This document shows, in pieces, positions 1 through 8,039 of a stretch of DNA of 64,000 nt (the stretch's first letter is position 1; every line of letters begins with the position of its first letter). The notes beneath the pieces are model-generated. The model was not told the origin of the DNA and did no database searches. It was given only the letters and a program-made list of their open reading frames with translations. The translations under genes and the position numbers were made by a program. Source of the DNA: Flavobacterium cerinum (GTDB lineage: Bacteria > Bacteroidota > Bacteroidia > Flavobacteriales > Flavobacteriaceae); contig NZ_SBII01000003.1 of the NCBI RefSeq assembly GCF_004028155.1, positions 186,001-250,000 on the forward strand, given 5' to 3'.

Positions 1-171
1 ATCACTGTAGATGATAGTTTACTCGAAGACAAAGAACAGCTAGAAGATTATCTTGTATTGGTACTTAATAAAGCTATAGCAAAAGCATCTGCTATTAATG
101 AAGCTGAACTGGCTGCTGTTGCACAAGACGGGATGCCAAATATACCCGGACTTGACGGCATGTTTAAATAA
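1..171 (+). CDS. YbaB/EbfC-family nucleoid-associated protein, C-terminal fragment
   Basis: An open frame runs in from the window edge and stops at 169-171, giving 56 residues. The fragment has an acidic [18 protein letters not shown] helix, a following ANKAIAKA-type amphipathic helix, and a short glycine/proline-rich tail ending GLDGMFK. This is the pattern of the C-terminal half of YbaB/EbfC proteins, small dimeric DNA-binding proteins usually about 100 residues long. The start lies outside the window. Family assignment from so short a piece is tentative. Confidence 0.7.
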   Translation: MTVDDSLLEDKEQLEDYLVLVLNKAIAKASAINEAELAAVAQDGMPNIPGLDGMFK

Positions 172-195
172 TTAAGATGATGATTTGATACCTGT

Positions 196-248
196 AAAAC
201 AGAAAACGGATATAAGCATTTTAAGATTATATCCGTTTTCTGTTTTTT
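196..248 (+). terminator. Intrinsic terminator (bidirectional-looking) after the ybaB-like gene
   Basis: A near-perfect inverted repeat (AAAACAGAAAACGGATAT against ATATCCGTTTTCTGTTTT) with a loop of about 15 nt is followed by a T run. It lies between the + strand ybaB-like gene and the 3' end of the minus-strand aldolase gene, so it can serve both. Confidence 0.8.
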
Positions 249-306
249 ATAAATAAAATTGATCTTTGTTAAAGCATATTAATACTAAGATCTAATTATT
301 TTATGT

Positions 307-1332
307 CTAAAACGTAAGTTTCTGCAATGTTTCTAACACATAATTGTGCATTACTTCTTTATAGTCTAAATGTGTTACAATTCTTAACTTGCCTCTTCCT
401 AAAGAGCTGATAAAAATACTCTTTTGTTTTAGTTTTTCTACAAGAGCAGCCTCGCTGTATTGAGGTTTTATAGAGAATATAAGAATATTGGTTTCTACAG
501 GCTCTACTTTTTCTATCCACGGTAATTGCTCAAGAAAAACACTTAACTGCTTGGCACGCCTATGGTCTTCTTCCAATCGGCCTACGTTATTTTGCAGTGC
601 ATACAATCCGGCAGCTGCCAGATAGCCTGCCTGGCGCATACCGCCGCCAAATATTTTCCTAATACGCAACGCCTTCTGTATATGTTCGTGCTTACCTACT
701 AAAAGTGATCCAACCGGAGCTCCTAATCCTTTGGATAAACATACCGAAACAGTATCGAATAGTTCCCCAAATTGCTTGGGATGCTGTCTTTTGGCTACTA
801 ATGCGTTCCATAATCGGGCTCCATCAAGGTGATATTTTAAATTGTTTGCCTTACAAACCTCACCTATTTCCATAAGCGTTTGTAAATCGTAGCACGCTCC
901 GCCACCTTTGTTTGTTGTATTTTCAATACATACAAGACTTGTTAAAGGGCTATGATAAAAATCGGGAGGATTGATTGCTTCATGAACCTGATTGGCAGTA
1001 ATCATACCTCGATGACCATCTATTAACCTACTGGAAACACCGCTATTTACCGCGACACCCCCACCTTCATAATTAAAAATATGTGCCCACTTATCACAAA
1101 TAAGCTCATCACCCGGATTTGTGTGTAATTTTATTGCCGTTTGGTTTGCCATAGTACCCGATGGGAAGAATAATGCAGCTTCCATACCGAAAAGTCCTGC
1201 AACTGTATCTTCAAGTTCTATAACCGTAGGATCCTGTTTATAAACATCATCACCCACTTTTGCCCTGAACATTTGCTGCAGCATTTCATGCCCAGGCTTA
1301 GTTACCGTATCACTTACTAAATTTATTTCCAT
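307..1332 (-). CDS. ltaE: Low-specificity L-threonine aldolase (PLP-dependent)
   Basis: The 341-residue product is the normal length for the fold-type I threonine aldolase family, which cleaves L-threonine or L-allo-threonine to glycine and acetaldehyde in the cytosol. The N-terminus NLVSDTVTKPG, the HLDGAR motif (Asp170, contacting the PLP ring nitrogen) and SKGLGAPVGS, with the Schiff-base lysine at Lys201, are all visible. The gene is divergent from prfB with only 50 bp between the start codons. Its own -7-like element TAGTTTTG reads on the minus strand at 1374-1367. Confidence 0.93.
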   Translation of the reverse strand: MEINLVSDTVTKPGHEMLQQMFRAKVGDDVYKQDPTVIELEDTVAGLFGMEAALFFPSGTMANQTAIKLHTNPGDELICDKWAHIFNYEGGGVAVNSGVSSRLIDGHRGMITANQVHEAINPPDFYHSPLTSLVCIENTTNKGGGACYDLQTLMEIGEVCKANNLKYHLDGARLWNALVAKRQHPKQFGELFDTVSVCLSKGLGAPVGSLLVGKHEHIQKALRIRKIFGGGMRQAGYLAAAGLYALQNNVGRLEEDHRRAKQLSVFLEQLPWIEKVEPVETNILIFSIKPQYSEAALVEKLKQKSIFISSLGRGKLRIVTHLDYKEVMHNYVLETLQKLTF

Positions 1333-1351
1333 ATAATTGAAAAGGATAGCT

Positions 1352-1374
1352 TATTTTTGCGTTGTACAAAACTA
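1352..1374. promoter_or_regulatory. Back-to-back -7 elements between ltaE and prfB
   Basis: TATTTTTG (1352-1359, + strand, towards prfB) and CAAAACTA (1367-1374, which reads TAGTTTTG on the minus strand, towards ltaE) both match the Bacteroidota -7 consensus TAnnTTTG. No convincing -33 TTTG is seen for either, and the two promoters would overlap head to head. Confidence 0.45.
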
Positions 1375-1382
1375 CATTATTT

Positions 1383-2484
1383 ATGACAAATACCGAACAA
1401 ATTAAAGGTATTATAGAGCGTCTTGGTGCGCTGAGGAGGTATCTTTGACATCGACAAAAAGTTAATTGAGATAACCAACGAGGAAGAAAAAACCTTTGCA
1501 CCTGACTTTTGGAATAACGCCAAACAGGCCGAAATCATTGTAAGAGACCTGAGATCTAAGAAAAAATGGGTCGAAGATTATGAAAAAGGCAATGCTATGG
1601 CCGAAGAACTACAAATCGTTTACGAATTTGTAAAAGAAGGGGATGCAACAGAGGAAGAACTCGACGAATTATACAAACTTACCATAGCACATATAGAGAA
1701 CTTAGAGTTCAAGAACATGCTTTCCGACGAAGGTGACAGCCTTAGTGCAGTAGTACAAATTACAGCAGGTGCCGGTGGTACCGAAAGCTGTGACTGGGCT
1801 GCTATGCTTATGCGTATGTACATGATGTGGGGTGAAAAAGAAGGTTATAAAATACGTGAACTTAACTTTCAGGCTGGTGAGGTGGCGGGTATTAAAACCG
1901 TAACTCTTGAGTTTGAAGGCGATTATTCTTTTGGTTACCTTAAAGGTGAAAACGGTGTACACCGACTGGTGCGCATCTCCCCTTTTGATAGTAACGGAAA
2001 AAGACATACTTCATTTGCCTCAGTATATGTATACCCATTAGCCGATGATACCATTGAAATCGATATTAGCCCATCTGACATTTCATGGGAAACCATGCGT
2101 TCCAGTGGTGCGGGAGGACAAAATGTAAATAAGGTAGAAACGGCAGTGCGTCTTCGCCACCACCCTACCGGAATTATCATCGAAAACTCCGAAACCCGTT
2201 CGCAATTGGATAATAAAACCAAAGCTATGCAGTTACTTAAATCCCAATTGTATGAAATTGAACTTAAAAAACGTCAGGCAGTGCGCGATGAGATCGAGGC
2301 CAACAAGATGAAAATCGAATGGGGTTCACAAATACGTAACTATGTAATGCATCCTTATAAACTCGTTAAAGATGTGCGTTCCCAATATGAAACCAGCGAT
2401 GTAGACGGAGTTATGAATGGAAACATTGATGAATTCCTGAAAGCTTACCTCATGATGATGGGACAGAAAACGGAAGAATCATAA
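1383..2484 (+). CDS. prfB: Peptide chain release factor 2, with programmed +1 frameshift
   Basis: RF2 recognises UGA/UAA and triggers peptide release. Translation starts at ATG 1383 and meets an in-frame TGA after 21 codons (1446-1448). Shifting +1 at CTT-TGA-C continues in the long frame from GAC at 1447 to the stop at 2484, giving about 366 residues, the usual RF2 length. The site has the classical signals: AGGAGG three bases before CTT, then TGAC. The body has the RF2-type SPF tripeptide (RISPFDSNG) and the catalytic GGQ near residues 244-246. The coding join is 1383-1445 plus 1447-2484. This is autoregulation by RF2 level, not a pseudogene. Confidence 0.96.
1434..1449 (+). promoter_or_regulatory. 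prfB recoding site (Shine-Dalgarno-like AGGAGG plus CTTTGAC slippery stop)
   Basis: AGGAGG, then TAT, then CTT TGA C, is the same arrangement as the well-studied enterobacterial RF2 shift site. An SD/anti-SD interaction stresses the P-site tRNA-Leu, which slips +1 on CUUU when the UGA is decoded slowly. Confidence 0.93.
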
Positions 2485-2505
2485 CGATTGCTCAAAACAT
2501 ACTAC

Positions 2506-2545
2506 AATCCCCTTAAATTGAAATTAATTTAAGGGGATTTTTTAT
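2506..2545 (+). terminator. Intrinsic terminator of prfB
   Basis: A perfect 14-bp stem (AATCCCCTTAAATT / AATTTAAGGGGATT) with a 6-nt loop is followed by TTTTTT, about 20 bp after the prfB stop. Confidence 0.9.
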
Positions 2546-2718
2546 TGATTTATTATAATCTGTAAAATCATCACTTCTCTGTACAATTTTCATGTTTACA
2601 AAATCCTGCAGGTTTTGTTACAACATTCTGCGTTAACGTTTTTTTGTCAGAATAAAATCGTAAATTCGGTACTTTCGGAAAACAATATAAGGTAGAATTT
2701 GTAACCCCTTAACACACC

Positions 2719-3951
2719 ATGACTTATAGAAAGCCCGATATTACATTACCTCTTAAAGAAATCCATAGGCTGGAAAAACTTAAGGAGTATCAAATATTAG
2801 ATACTCACTCTGAAGATACTTTCGACAAGATAGCCCTTATGGCTTCACAAATTTTTAATACACCCTGCGCTTTTATAACTTTTATAGATCAGGACAGGGC
2901 ATTTTTAAAATCAAATTTAAGTGCTTTACCTATAAATGAAGTAGAACGTGAGGGCACATTATCTTCCCTGACCATCTTTAATGACGATGTAACTGTCTTT
3001 AATGACACCCATACCCAGCCAGAGCTGATGGAAAATCAATTTATAAAAGGTGAAAACGGTATTCGCTTCTTCGCAGGTGTACCGCTTAAATCGCCAGAAG
3101 GTTTTAATGTTGGTGTACTTTCTGTTGCCGATTATGTTCCCCGTGAAGCAACAAACCTTCAGTTAGACATGCTTAAGACCTTGTCTAAAATTATCATCGA
3201 TAAACTCGAGAACAGGCTGCGCTATAGAAAATCCATTGAATCACAAATCAATCTTATGAATATTGCGCTTCATGAGATAAAGAATCCTTTGGCATCTATA
3301 AACCTGGCCAACGATATTATAAGAAAAGACATTACAACCAAAGATAAAATGACCGGCATGATCAAATCGTCGGTTGCTAGAATACAAAAAAGGCTATCCG
3401 ATCTTTTAAAACAATCTGAACTTGAAGAAAAAGACCTGGTACTTTCTATAGAAGAAATAAACCTCAGGGATATGTTTACGAGGCTGCTTAATAATTTTGA
3501 ACTTTTAGCCCATCGTAAAAAACAGGTTATCGAACTTCATTGTGATGAGTCACTTCCATGTATTGAAGGTGATAAATCTAAAATATCAGATGTATTACAC
3601 AACCTTCTAAGCAATGCTATTAAGTATTCTTACCATGGCAGTTGTATAAAAGTTTCTGCCCGTGAAGCCGGAAATTATATTCACATTGAGGTAAAGGATG
3701 AAGGACAGGGATTGAATTTTAATGATATTCAAAAGCTATTTACCAAATTTGCCAAATTGAGTTCTAAACCTACCGGTAAAGAAACTTCAAACGGACTCGG
3801 TTTATCGATATCTAAATCATTTATTGAATTACACAGGGGTAATATTTATGCTATGAGTCCTGGTAAAGATAAAGGTGCTACGTTTATTGTGTCGTTGCCA
3901 TTAAAATACACAACACCCAATGACATTGAAGCCATAGCCGAATTTAACTGA
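2719..3951 (+). CDS. GAF-domain sensor histidine kinase, soluble
   Basis: This 410-residue protein has no membrane segment or signal peptide. Residues about 20-165 form a GAF domain of the kind often preceding HisKA in this phylum. A short linker leads to the HisKA dimerisation helix with phospho-acceptor His185 in ALHEIKNPLAS. The HATPase domain then shows the N box (HNLLSNAIKYS), G1 (DEGQGL), F region (FTKFAKLS) and G2 (GLGLSISK). All kinase boxes are intact. No response regulator gene is adjacent, so the partner is unknown. The AraC-type gene downstream follows after 55 bp but is separated by a hairpin. The ligand sensed by GAF cannot be inferred. Confidence 0.88.
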   Translation: MTYRKPDITLPLKEIHRLEKLKEYQILDTHSEDTFDKIALMASQIFNTPCAFITFIDQDRAFLKSNLSALPINEVEREGTLSSLTIFNDDVTVFNDTHTQPELMENQFIKGENGIRFFAGVPLKSPEGFNVGVLSVADYVPREATNLQLDMLKTLSKIIIDKLENRLRYRKSIESQINLMNIALHEIKNPLASINLANDIIRKDITTKDKMTGMIKSSVARIQKRLSDLLKQSELEEKDLVLSIEEINLRDMFTRLLNNFELLAHRKKQVIELHCDESLPCIEGDKSKISDVLHNLLSNAIKYSYHGSCIKVSAREAGNYIHIEVKDEGQGLNFNDIQKLFTKFAKLSSKPTGKETSNGLGLSISKSFIELHRGNIYAMSPGKDKGATFIVSLPLKYTTPNDIEAIAEFN

Positions 3952-3973
3952 TAAAATTTTCCTGAATCATTAA

Positions 3974-4008
3974 ATATCACTAATTTAAAGGTCTTAAATT
4001 AGTGATAT
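3974..4008 (+). repeat. Perfect 15-bp inverted repeat covering the araC-type start codon
   Basis: ATATCACTAATTTAA (3974-3988) and its exact reverse complement (3994-4008) flank a 5-nt loop AGGTC. The last two bases of the right arm are the first two bases of the ATG at 4007. No T run follows, so it is a poor terminator. It could be an operator for autoregulation or an RNA hairpin that hides the start codon. Confidence 0.85.
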
Positions 4009-4927
4009 GAATAATCGCAGGACATTACTGGATGCACCTTCACTATCCAGTGAAAAATCATTAAAGACGCTTGTAGAGAACAGAACCATTTATTCGCTGG
4101 ACAATTGCGAACTAAATCTTTTTGAGACCTATCAGGAATCTGTTTTAGTACCTCTAAAATTTAACGATCTTGTTGTTACCAGTATGCTTAGAGGCAAAAA
4201 AGTAATGCATTTATTTGATGATCCCGGATTTGATTATCTACCGGGAGAAACTGTAATTGTTCCTTCGAACGTGGAAATGAAGATCGATTTCCCTGAAGCC
4301 ACTATTAAAAACCCCACACAATGCCTTGCTCTGGCTATTGATCATAACAAGATCAACAATACATTAGCCTTCCTGAATGAACGTTATCCAAAAGAAGATG
4401 AGATATGGAAGCTAAACCATGAAAATTACTCTTTTTACAATAATACAGAACTGGCATCGACGATCAATAAACTTATTAGGGAATGCATGAGCTATTCAGT
4501 TACCAAAGATGCTTTAGTAGATCTTGCTTTGCAGGAACTATTAGTAAGGATCATACAAACGCAAACGGTACAGCGCATAGACCATAATACCGCTACAGCA
4601 GAAACAGATAGTGCTATTTATATCATTACAGAATACATTAGAAAAAATATAACGAAAAACATTAGTATAAAAGAGTTAAGCGATAAGGCATGTATGAGTA
4701 CCACCTCGTTTTATCGTTATTTTAAAAGGGAGTTAGGCATGAGCCCGATAGAATTTATTTTAACCGAGAAAATTAAACAGGCTAAAAAACTGCTTAAAAC
4801 ATCAGGGATACAAATCAATGAAGTGTGCTTTATGTCGGGGTTTGATGATTGCAATTATTTCATCAGGTTGTTTAAGAAGTACGAAGGTATCACCCCAAAA
4901 CAATACCAACAACTGTATATTAACTAG
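4007..4927 (+). CDS. AraC-family transcriptional regulator
   Basis: The 306-residue protein has an N-terminal cupin-like sensor region (about 15-190, of the kind found in AraC-type regulators) and a C-terminal pair of helix-turn-helix motifs (about 205-304). The first HTH contains ISIKELSDKACMSTTSFYRYFKRELG and the second ends in the family signature GFDDCNYFIRLFKKYEGITPKQY. The gene is convergent with the DUF779/aldehyde dehydrogenase unit and overlaps the DUF779 stop by 4 bp, so it is the obvious candidate regulator of that unit. Its own start codon lies inside a perfect hairpin whose arm resembles a repeat in the dehydrogenase promoter. Confidence 0.9.
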   Translation: MNNRRTLLDAPSLSSEKSLKTLVENRTIYSLDNCELNLFETYQESVLVPLKFNDLVVTSMLRGKKVMHLFDDPGFDYLPGETVIVPSNVEMKIDFPEATIKNPTQCLALAIDHNKINNTLAFLNERYPKEDEIWKLNHENYSFYNNTELASTINKLIRECMSYSVTKDALVDLALQELLVRIIQTQTVQRIDHNTATAETDSAIYIITEYIRKNITKNISIKELSDKACMSTTSFYRYFKRELGMSPIEFILTEKIKQAKKLLKTSGIQINEVCFMSGFDDCNYFIRLFKKYEGITPKQYQQLYIN

Positions 4928-5298
4928 TCTTCGATATAACCAAGCGGTTCCAGATTATTACTCTCTTCACTCGTAAATAGTCGTGAATCGGTCATAAAAC
5001 GTTTGCCAAGCGGGATTTCAAGCGAGAAACTCGCTCCTCTGCCATCGATAGCATTCAGTGTAAGATGTGTATGCTGCCAGTATTCAAACTGGTCACGGCT
5101 CATCCAAAACTCGCAGCCTTCAACTGTACCCAGGCATACATCACTATACCCTAATTTAAAGTCGCCTTTAACAAAGCACATAGGCTGAGAGCCATCACAA
5201 CAGCCACCGCTTTGATGAAACATTAATTCGCCATACCTGCCCTGCAATTCTTTTACAAGTACAATGGCTTCATTGGTTATATCAACTCTTTTAAACAT
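4924..5298 (-). CDS. DUF779 protein associated with aldehyde dehydrogenase
   Basis: With ATG at 5298 the product is 124 residues, typical for DUF779. The longer frame to 5328 would need a TTG start inside a hairpin and is rejected. A cysteine-rich stretch (HQSGGCCDGSQPMC) and the following conserved LGTVEGCEFWMSRDQFEYW segment are seen. DUF779 genes are commonly next to acetaldehyde dehydrogenases; their biochemical role is not established. Here the gene lies 145 bp downstream of the dehydrogenase on the same strand, beyond a weak terminator and a long hairpin. Confidence 0.85.
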   Translation of the reverse strand: MFKRVDITNEAIVLVKELQGRYGELMFHQSGGCCDGSQPMCFVKGDFKLGYSDVCLGTVEGCEFWMSRDQFEYWQHTHLTLNAIDGRGASFSLEIPLGKRFMTDSRLFTSEESNNLEPLGYIED

Positions 5299-5323
5299 TT
5301 TATAAATTTTTAAAGCATACGCT

Positions 5324-5384
5324 TTCAATAAAGAACAGGCAGTGCCAAGGGACTAAAGAGCACTACCTGTAAACCTTTATTGAA
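5324..5384 (-). repeat. Long intercistronic hairpin between aldehyde dehydrogenase and DUF779 genes
   Basis: The outer arms TTCAATAAAG (5324-5333) and CTTTATTGAA (5375-5384) are perfect 10-bp complements. Inside them ACAGGCAGTGC and GCACTACCTGT pair with one mismatch. On the minus strand it stands 25 bp before the DUF779 start. Confidence 0.75.
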
Positions 5385-5390
5385 CCAAAC

Positions 5391-5424
5391 AAAATAAAAA
5401 AACAGACAGTATTAAGCTGCCTGC
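5391..5424 (-). terminator. Weak intrinsic terminator after the aldehyde dehydrogenase gene
   Basis: On the minus strand CAGGCAG and CTGTCTG pair (one G-U) across a 8-nt loop, followed by TTTTTTTATTTT. The 7-bp stem suggests partial termination, giving less DUF779 than dehydrogenase. Confidence 0.6.
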
Positions 5425-5442
5425 CAACAAAACATTTAAAAT

Positions 5443-6945
5443 CTAAAAAAATCCTAGCTTTTTCTTGTCATAAGAAATAAGCATATTTTTTGCCTGCCTG
5501 TAGTGGTCAAGCATCATTTTATGGTTTTCACGACCAAATCCTGACTTTTTATATCCACCAAATGGTGCATGAGCAGGGTAAGCATGATAATTATTAACCC
5601 ATACCCTACCTGCTTTTATAGCACGTGGTACCTGATACAGTTCGTGCGCATCACGCGTCCATACTCCTGCACCAAGACCGTATAAGGTATCGTTGGCAAT
5701 TTCTATAGCTTCTTCGGTCGTTTTAAAAGTAGTAACACATACTACCGGTCCAAAAATCTCTTCCTGAAAGATCCTCATTTTATTGTGGCCTTTAAAAATA
5801 GTAGGCTGTATGTAGTATCCGGTACCTAAATCGCCTTCCAGTATATTTACTTCACCACCTGTAAGCACTTCGGCGCCTTCTTCCTTGCCAATCTTAAGGT
5901 ATGATTTTATTTTTTCGTATTGATCGTTAGATGCCTGCGCTCCCATAGCAACGGTTTTATCCAGCGGATGACCTATTTTTATAGCCTTTGTGCGCTCTAT
6001 AACCCTTGCAATGAACTTATCATAAATATCTTCATGAACCAGCATTCTAGAAGGGCACGTACATATTTCACCTTGATTCAGGGCAAACATTACAGCACCT
6101 TCTACTGCTTTATCGAAGAAATCATCGTCTGCATCACCAACTGATTTAAAGAAAATGTTAGGCGATTTCCCACCTAATTCCATTGTTGAAGGAATTATAT
6201 TTTCGGCGGCATACTGCATGATAAGCCTTCCTGTAGTTGTTTCTCCTGTAAAAGAAACTTTTGCAATTTTAGGTGAGGTGGCAAGTGGTTTTCCTGCTTC
6301 GATACCAAAGCCATTTACGATATTGATAACACCCGCTGGAACCACATCTTTTATAAGATCCATTAATATAAGTATAGATACCGGAGTCTGCTCTGCCGCT
6401 TTTACTACAGTACAATTACCGGCAGCAATTGCAGGAGCAATTTTCCAGGTAGCCATTAATAACGGAAAATTCCAGGGAATGATTTGGCCGACAACTCCAA
6501 GTGGCTCGTGTAACACGATGCTAACAGTGTTTTCATCGTGTTCTGCAATAGAACCCTCTTCTGCCCTTATAACTCCTGCAAAGTAGCGGAAATGGTCAAT
6601 ACACAGGGGTAAATCAGCAGCCAGTGTTTCACGAATGGCTTTACCATTATCTATGGTTTCAACTGTTGCCAGATATTCAAGATTAGCCTCCATGATGTCG
6701 GCTATTTTATTTAAAACATTACTTCTAAAAGCTGGAGATGCCTTACCCCAGGTTTTAAAACCTTCGTGAGCCGCATCAAGAGCCAGGTCCACATCTTCTT
6801 TAGTAGAGCGTGCCGCTTTAGCGAACACCTTACCATCTATTGGTGAAACATTGTCAAAGTATTCACCCTTAACCGGAGGAACAAATTTACCTCCAATAAA
6901 ATTATCATACTTTTCCTTAAATTCAGGACGTTGTACTATGCTCAT
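5443..6945 (-). CDS. NAD-dependent aldehyde dehydrogenase, acetaldehyde type (ExaC/AcoD-like)
   Basis: This 500-residue member of the ALDH superfamily oxidises an aldehyde to the acid with NAD. Key residues are visible: Asn159 in PWNFPLL, Glu256 in MELGGKSPN and the catalytic Cys295 in [11 protein letters not shown]. The double cysteine CTC is typical of the ExaC/acetaldehyde dehydrogenase II subgroup. DUF779 downstream and an AraC-type regulator alongside match the usual context of that subgroup. The promoter region upstream holds a -7 element and direct repeats. Substrate (acetaldehyde or a similar short aldehyde) is inferred from the subgroup. Confidence 0.92.
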   Translation of the reverse strand: MSIVQRPEFKEKYDNFIGGKFVPPVKGEYFDNVSPIDGKVFAKAARSTKEDVDLALDAAHEGFKTWGKASPAFRSNVLNKIADIMEANLEYLATVETIDNGKAIRETLAADLPLCIDHFRYFAGVIRAEEGSIAEHDENTVSIVLHEPLGVVGQIIPWNFPLLMATWKIAPAIAAGNCTVVKAAEQTPVSILILMDLIKDVVPAGVINIVNGFGIEAGKPLATSPKIAKVSFTGETTTGRLIMQYAAENIIPSTMELGGKSPNIFFKSVGDADDDFFDKAVEGAVMFALNQGEICTCPSRMLVHEDIYDKFIARVIERTKAIKIGHPLDKTVAMGAQASNDQYEKIKSYLKIGKEEGAEVLTGGEVNILEGDLGTGYYIQPTIFKGHNKMRIFQEEIFGPVVCVTTFKTTEEAIEIANDTLYGLGAGVWTRDAHELYQVPRAIKAGRVWVNNYHAYPAHAPFGGYKKSGFGRENHKMMLDHYRQAKNMLISYDKKKLGFF

Positions 6946-6972
6946 AAGTTAAATAGTTTATTTGTTGTTTAC

Positions 6973-7032
6973 CAAAGTTAAACTACTCAATCGTTTCAGT
7001 ATAGCACTAATCTTTCAATCGATAGCACAAAA
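6973..7032 (-). promoter_or_regulatory. Aldehyde dehydrogenase promoter with tandem direct repeats
   Basis: CAAAGTTA at 6973-6980 reads TAACTTTG on the minus strand, a good -7 element 28 bp before the ATG. Upstream of it lie two ATAGCAC copies (7001-7007, 7022-7028; 21 bp apart, two helical turns) and two TCAATCG copies (6987-6993, 7015-7021). Direct repeats at this spacing suit an AraC-type activator. Confidence 0.55.
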
Positions 7033-7049
7033 TTGACATAGGACAATTT

Positions 7050-7976
7050 TTATAACCACTCTACAAGCGATACCCCTAAACCTATTGTAGTTTGTCTATT
7101 GTTATAATCTATAAGTGTTTCTCCATACCCATGAGTAATTTGCAAATATCCTTTAAGATTACCGCTAAGCGTTCGTGACCAGGAAAACTCTGCACCGCCT
7201 TTAAAATGCCTGTTAAATGATAGATTACTGTTTGCCGTTAATGTAAATATATTAGTACCCAGAGAATAAATTACCGTGGCATCACCACGACCTATATACT
7301 CTACAATATCAGGGTTATCATCTTCTTTAGGATCATCAGGTAATCTAAACCATGGGCGTAGATATACCTGCCAGTTATCTTTTTCAAAACCAGCATGAAA
7401 GATAATTCTGTTCCAGCTTCGGGATAATGGTATACCTCTACCGTTAGACTGGTGATTAAATGCTACTCCTGCCATACGATTCTTGAATCCGAAAAGCTCG
7501 AAGTTTGTAGCAAAGTTTAAAATGATCTCAGGTTCATAATTGATCTCCCTAAAAGGACGGGAAAGACTCTTGTTATACAATTGCCAATGTGATTTTTGGG
7601 TATAAGCCATCCATAGATCGCCATGCCCCCAAAAGATACTCTGCAGGACTTTCACTTTAAAGCTTAATTGAAATTTGGATTCAAGATTGTTAAGATCAAG
7701 ATTATCTGCCACATTATACTTGGGATCAGGATTACCACTATGTGGCTGACCATTGGGATTGCTCGACCACCGCATAGGCAGCACATAAACAGGTTTATAA
7801 GGTGTAATCAGGAAGGTACCCGAAGAAGTAAGTGTATCGAGTTCCCATCGCTGTGACATCGATTTTGGACGCTCATTATCAAATAACGAACTTACCTGGG
7901 CATTCGTATAACCAAAGTGAAAAAGAAGTGCAAAAAGGAATATTTGCTTGCGGGATGTATGTAAAAAAACAGACAT
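7050..7976 (-). CDS. pldA: Outer-membrane phospholipase A (OMPLA)
   Basis: The 308-residue protein (ATG at 7976; a longer frame would use TTG at 7997) starts with a signal peptide ending TNA-Q. The OMPLA active-site region is clear: AFNHQSNGRGIPLSRSWNRI contains the catalytic His175, Ser177 and Asn189 equivalents in the family order and spacing. The remainder shows alternating beta-barrel strands ending VSLVEWL. The enzyme hydrolyses phospholipids that reach the outer leaflet of the outer membrane. The gene follows the phosphate transporter gene on the same strand, but its start codon lies inside a strong hairpin with a T run that looks like that operon's terminator. Confidence 0.9.
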   Translation of the reverse strand: MSVFLHTSRKQIFLFALLFHFGYTNAQVSSLFDNERPKSMSQRWELDTLTSSGTFLITPYKPVYVLPMRWSSNPNGQPHSGNPDPKYNVADNLDLNNLESKFQLSFKVKVLQSIFWGHGDLWMAYTQKSHWQLYNKSLSRPFREINYEPEIILNFATNFELFGFKNRMAGVAFNHQSNGRGIPLSRSWNRIIFHAGFEKDNWQVYLRPWFRLPDDPKEDDNPDIVEYIGRGDATVIYSLGTNIFTLTANSNLSFNRHFKGGAEFSWSRTLSGNLKGYLQITHGYGETLIDYNNRQTTIGLGVSLVEWL

Positions 7977-8015
7977 AATAAATATATTTGTAAACAAATA
8001 TATTTATTATGTCTG
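7963..8015 (-). terminator. 22-bp perfect hairpin plus T run: terminator of the DUF47-pit operon overlapping the pldA start
   Basis: Arms 7970-7991 and 7994-8015 are perfect reverse complements with a 2-nt loop. Read on the minus strand the hairpin is followed by TTTTTTT (7969-7963). It begins 25 bp after the transporter stop codon. The pldA ATG (7976-7974) sits within the 3' arm and the T run encodes Val-Phe-Leu. Confidence 0.82.
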
Positions 8016-8039
8016 TTAAATTATCTTAAAGGAAATTTC

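Noticed and set aside
1446..1448. Apparent premature stop in prfB suggesting a pseudogene
   Set aside because: The TGA sits in the canonical RF2 frameshift context (AGGAGG, CTT-TGA-C) and the reading frame continues intact to a full-length protein.
5299..5328. Longer DUF779 starting at TTG 5328
   Set aside because: Would start inside the intercistronic hairpin; ATG 5298 gives the normal family length.
6155..6586. 143-codon + strand open frame inside the aldehyde dehydrogenase gene
   Set aside because: The opposite strand encodes intact ALDH motifs over the same bases; the + frame has no domain-like features.
7977..7997. Longer pldA starting at TTG 7997
   Set aside because: The ATG at 7976 gives a proper signal peptide; the extra seven residues fall in the hairpin arm and loop.
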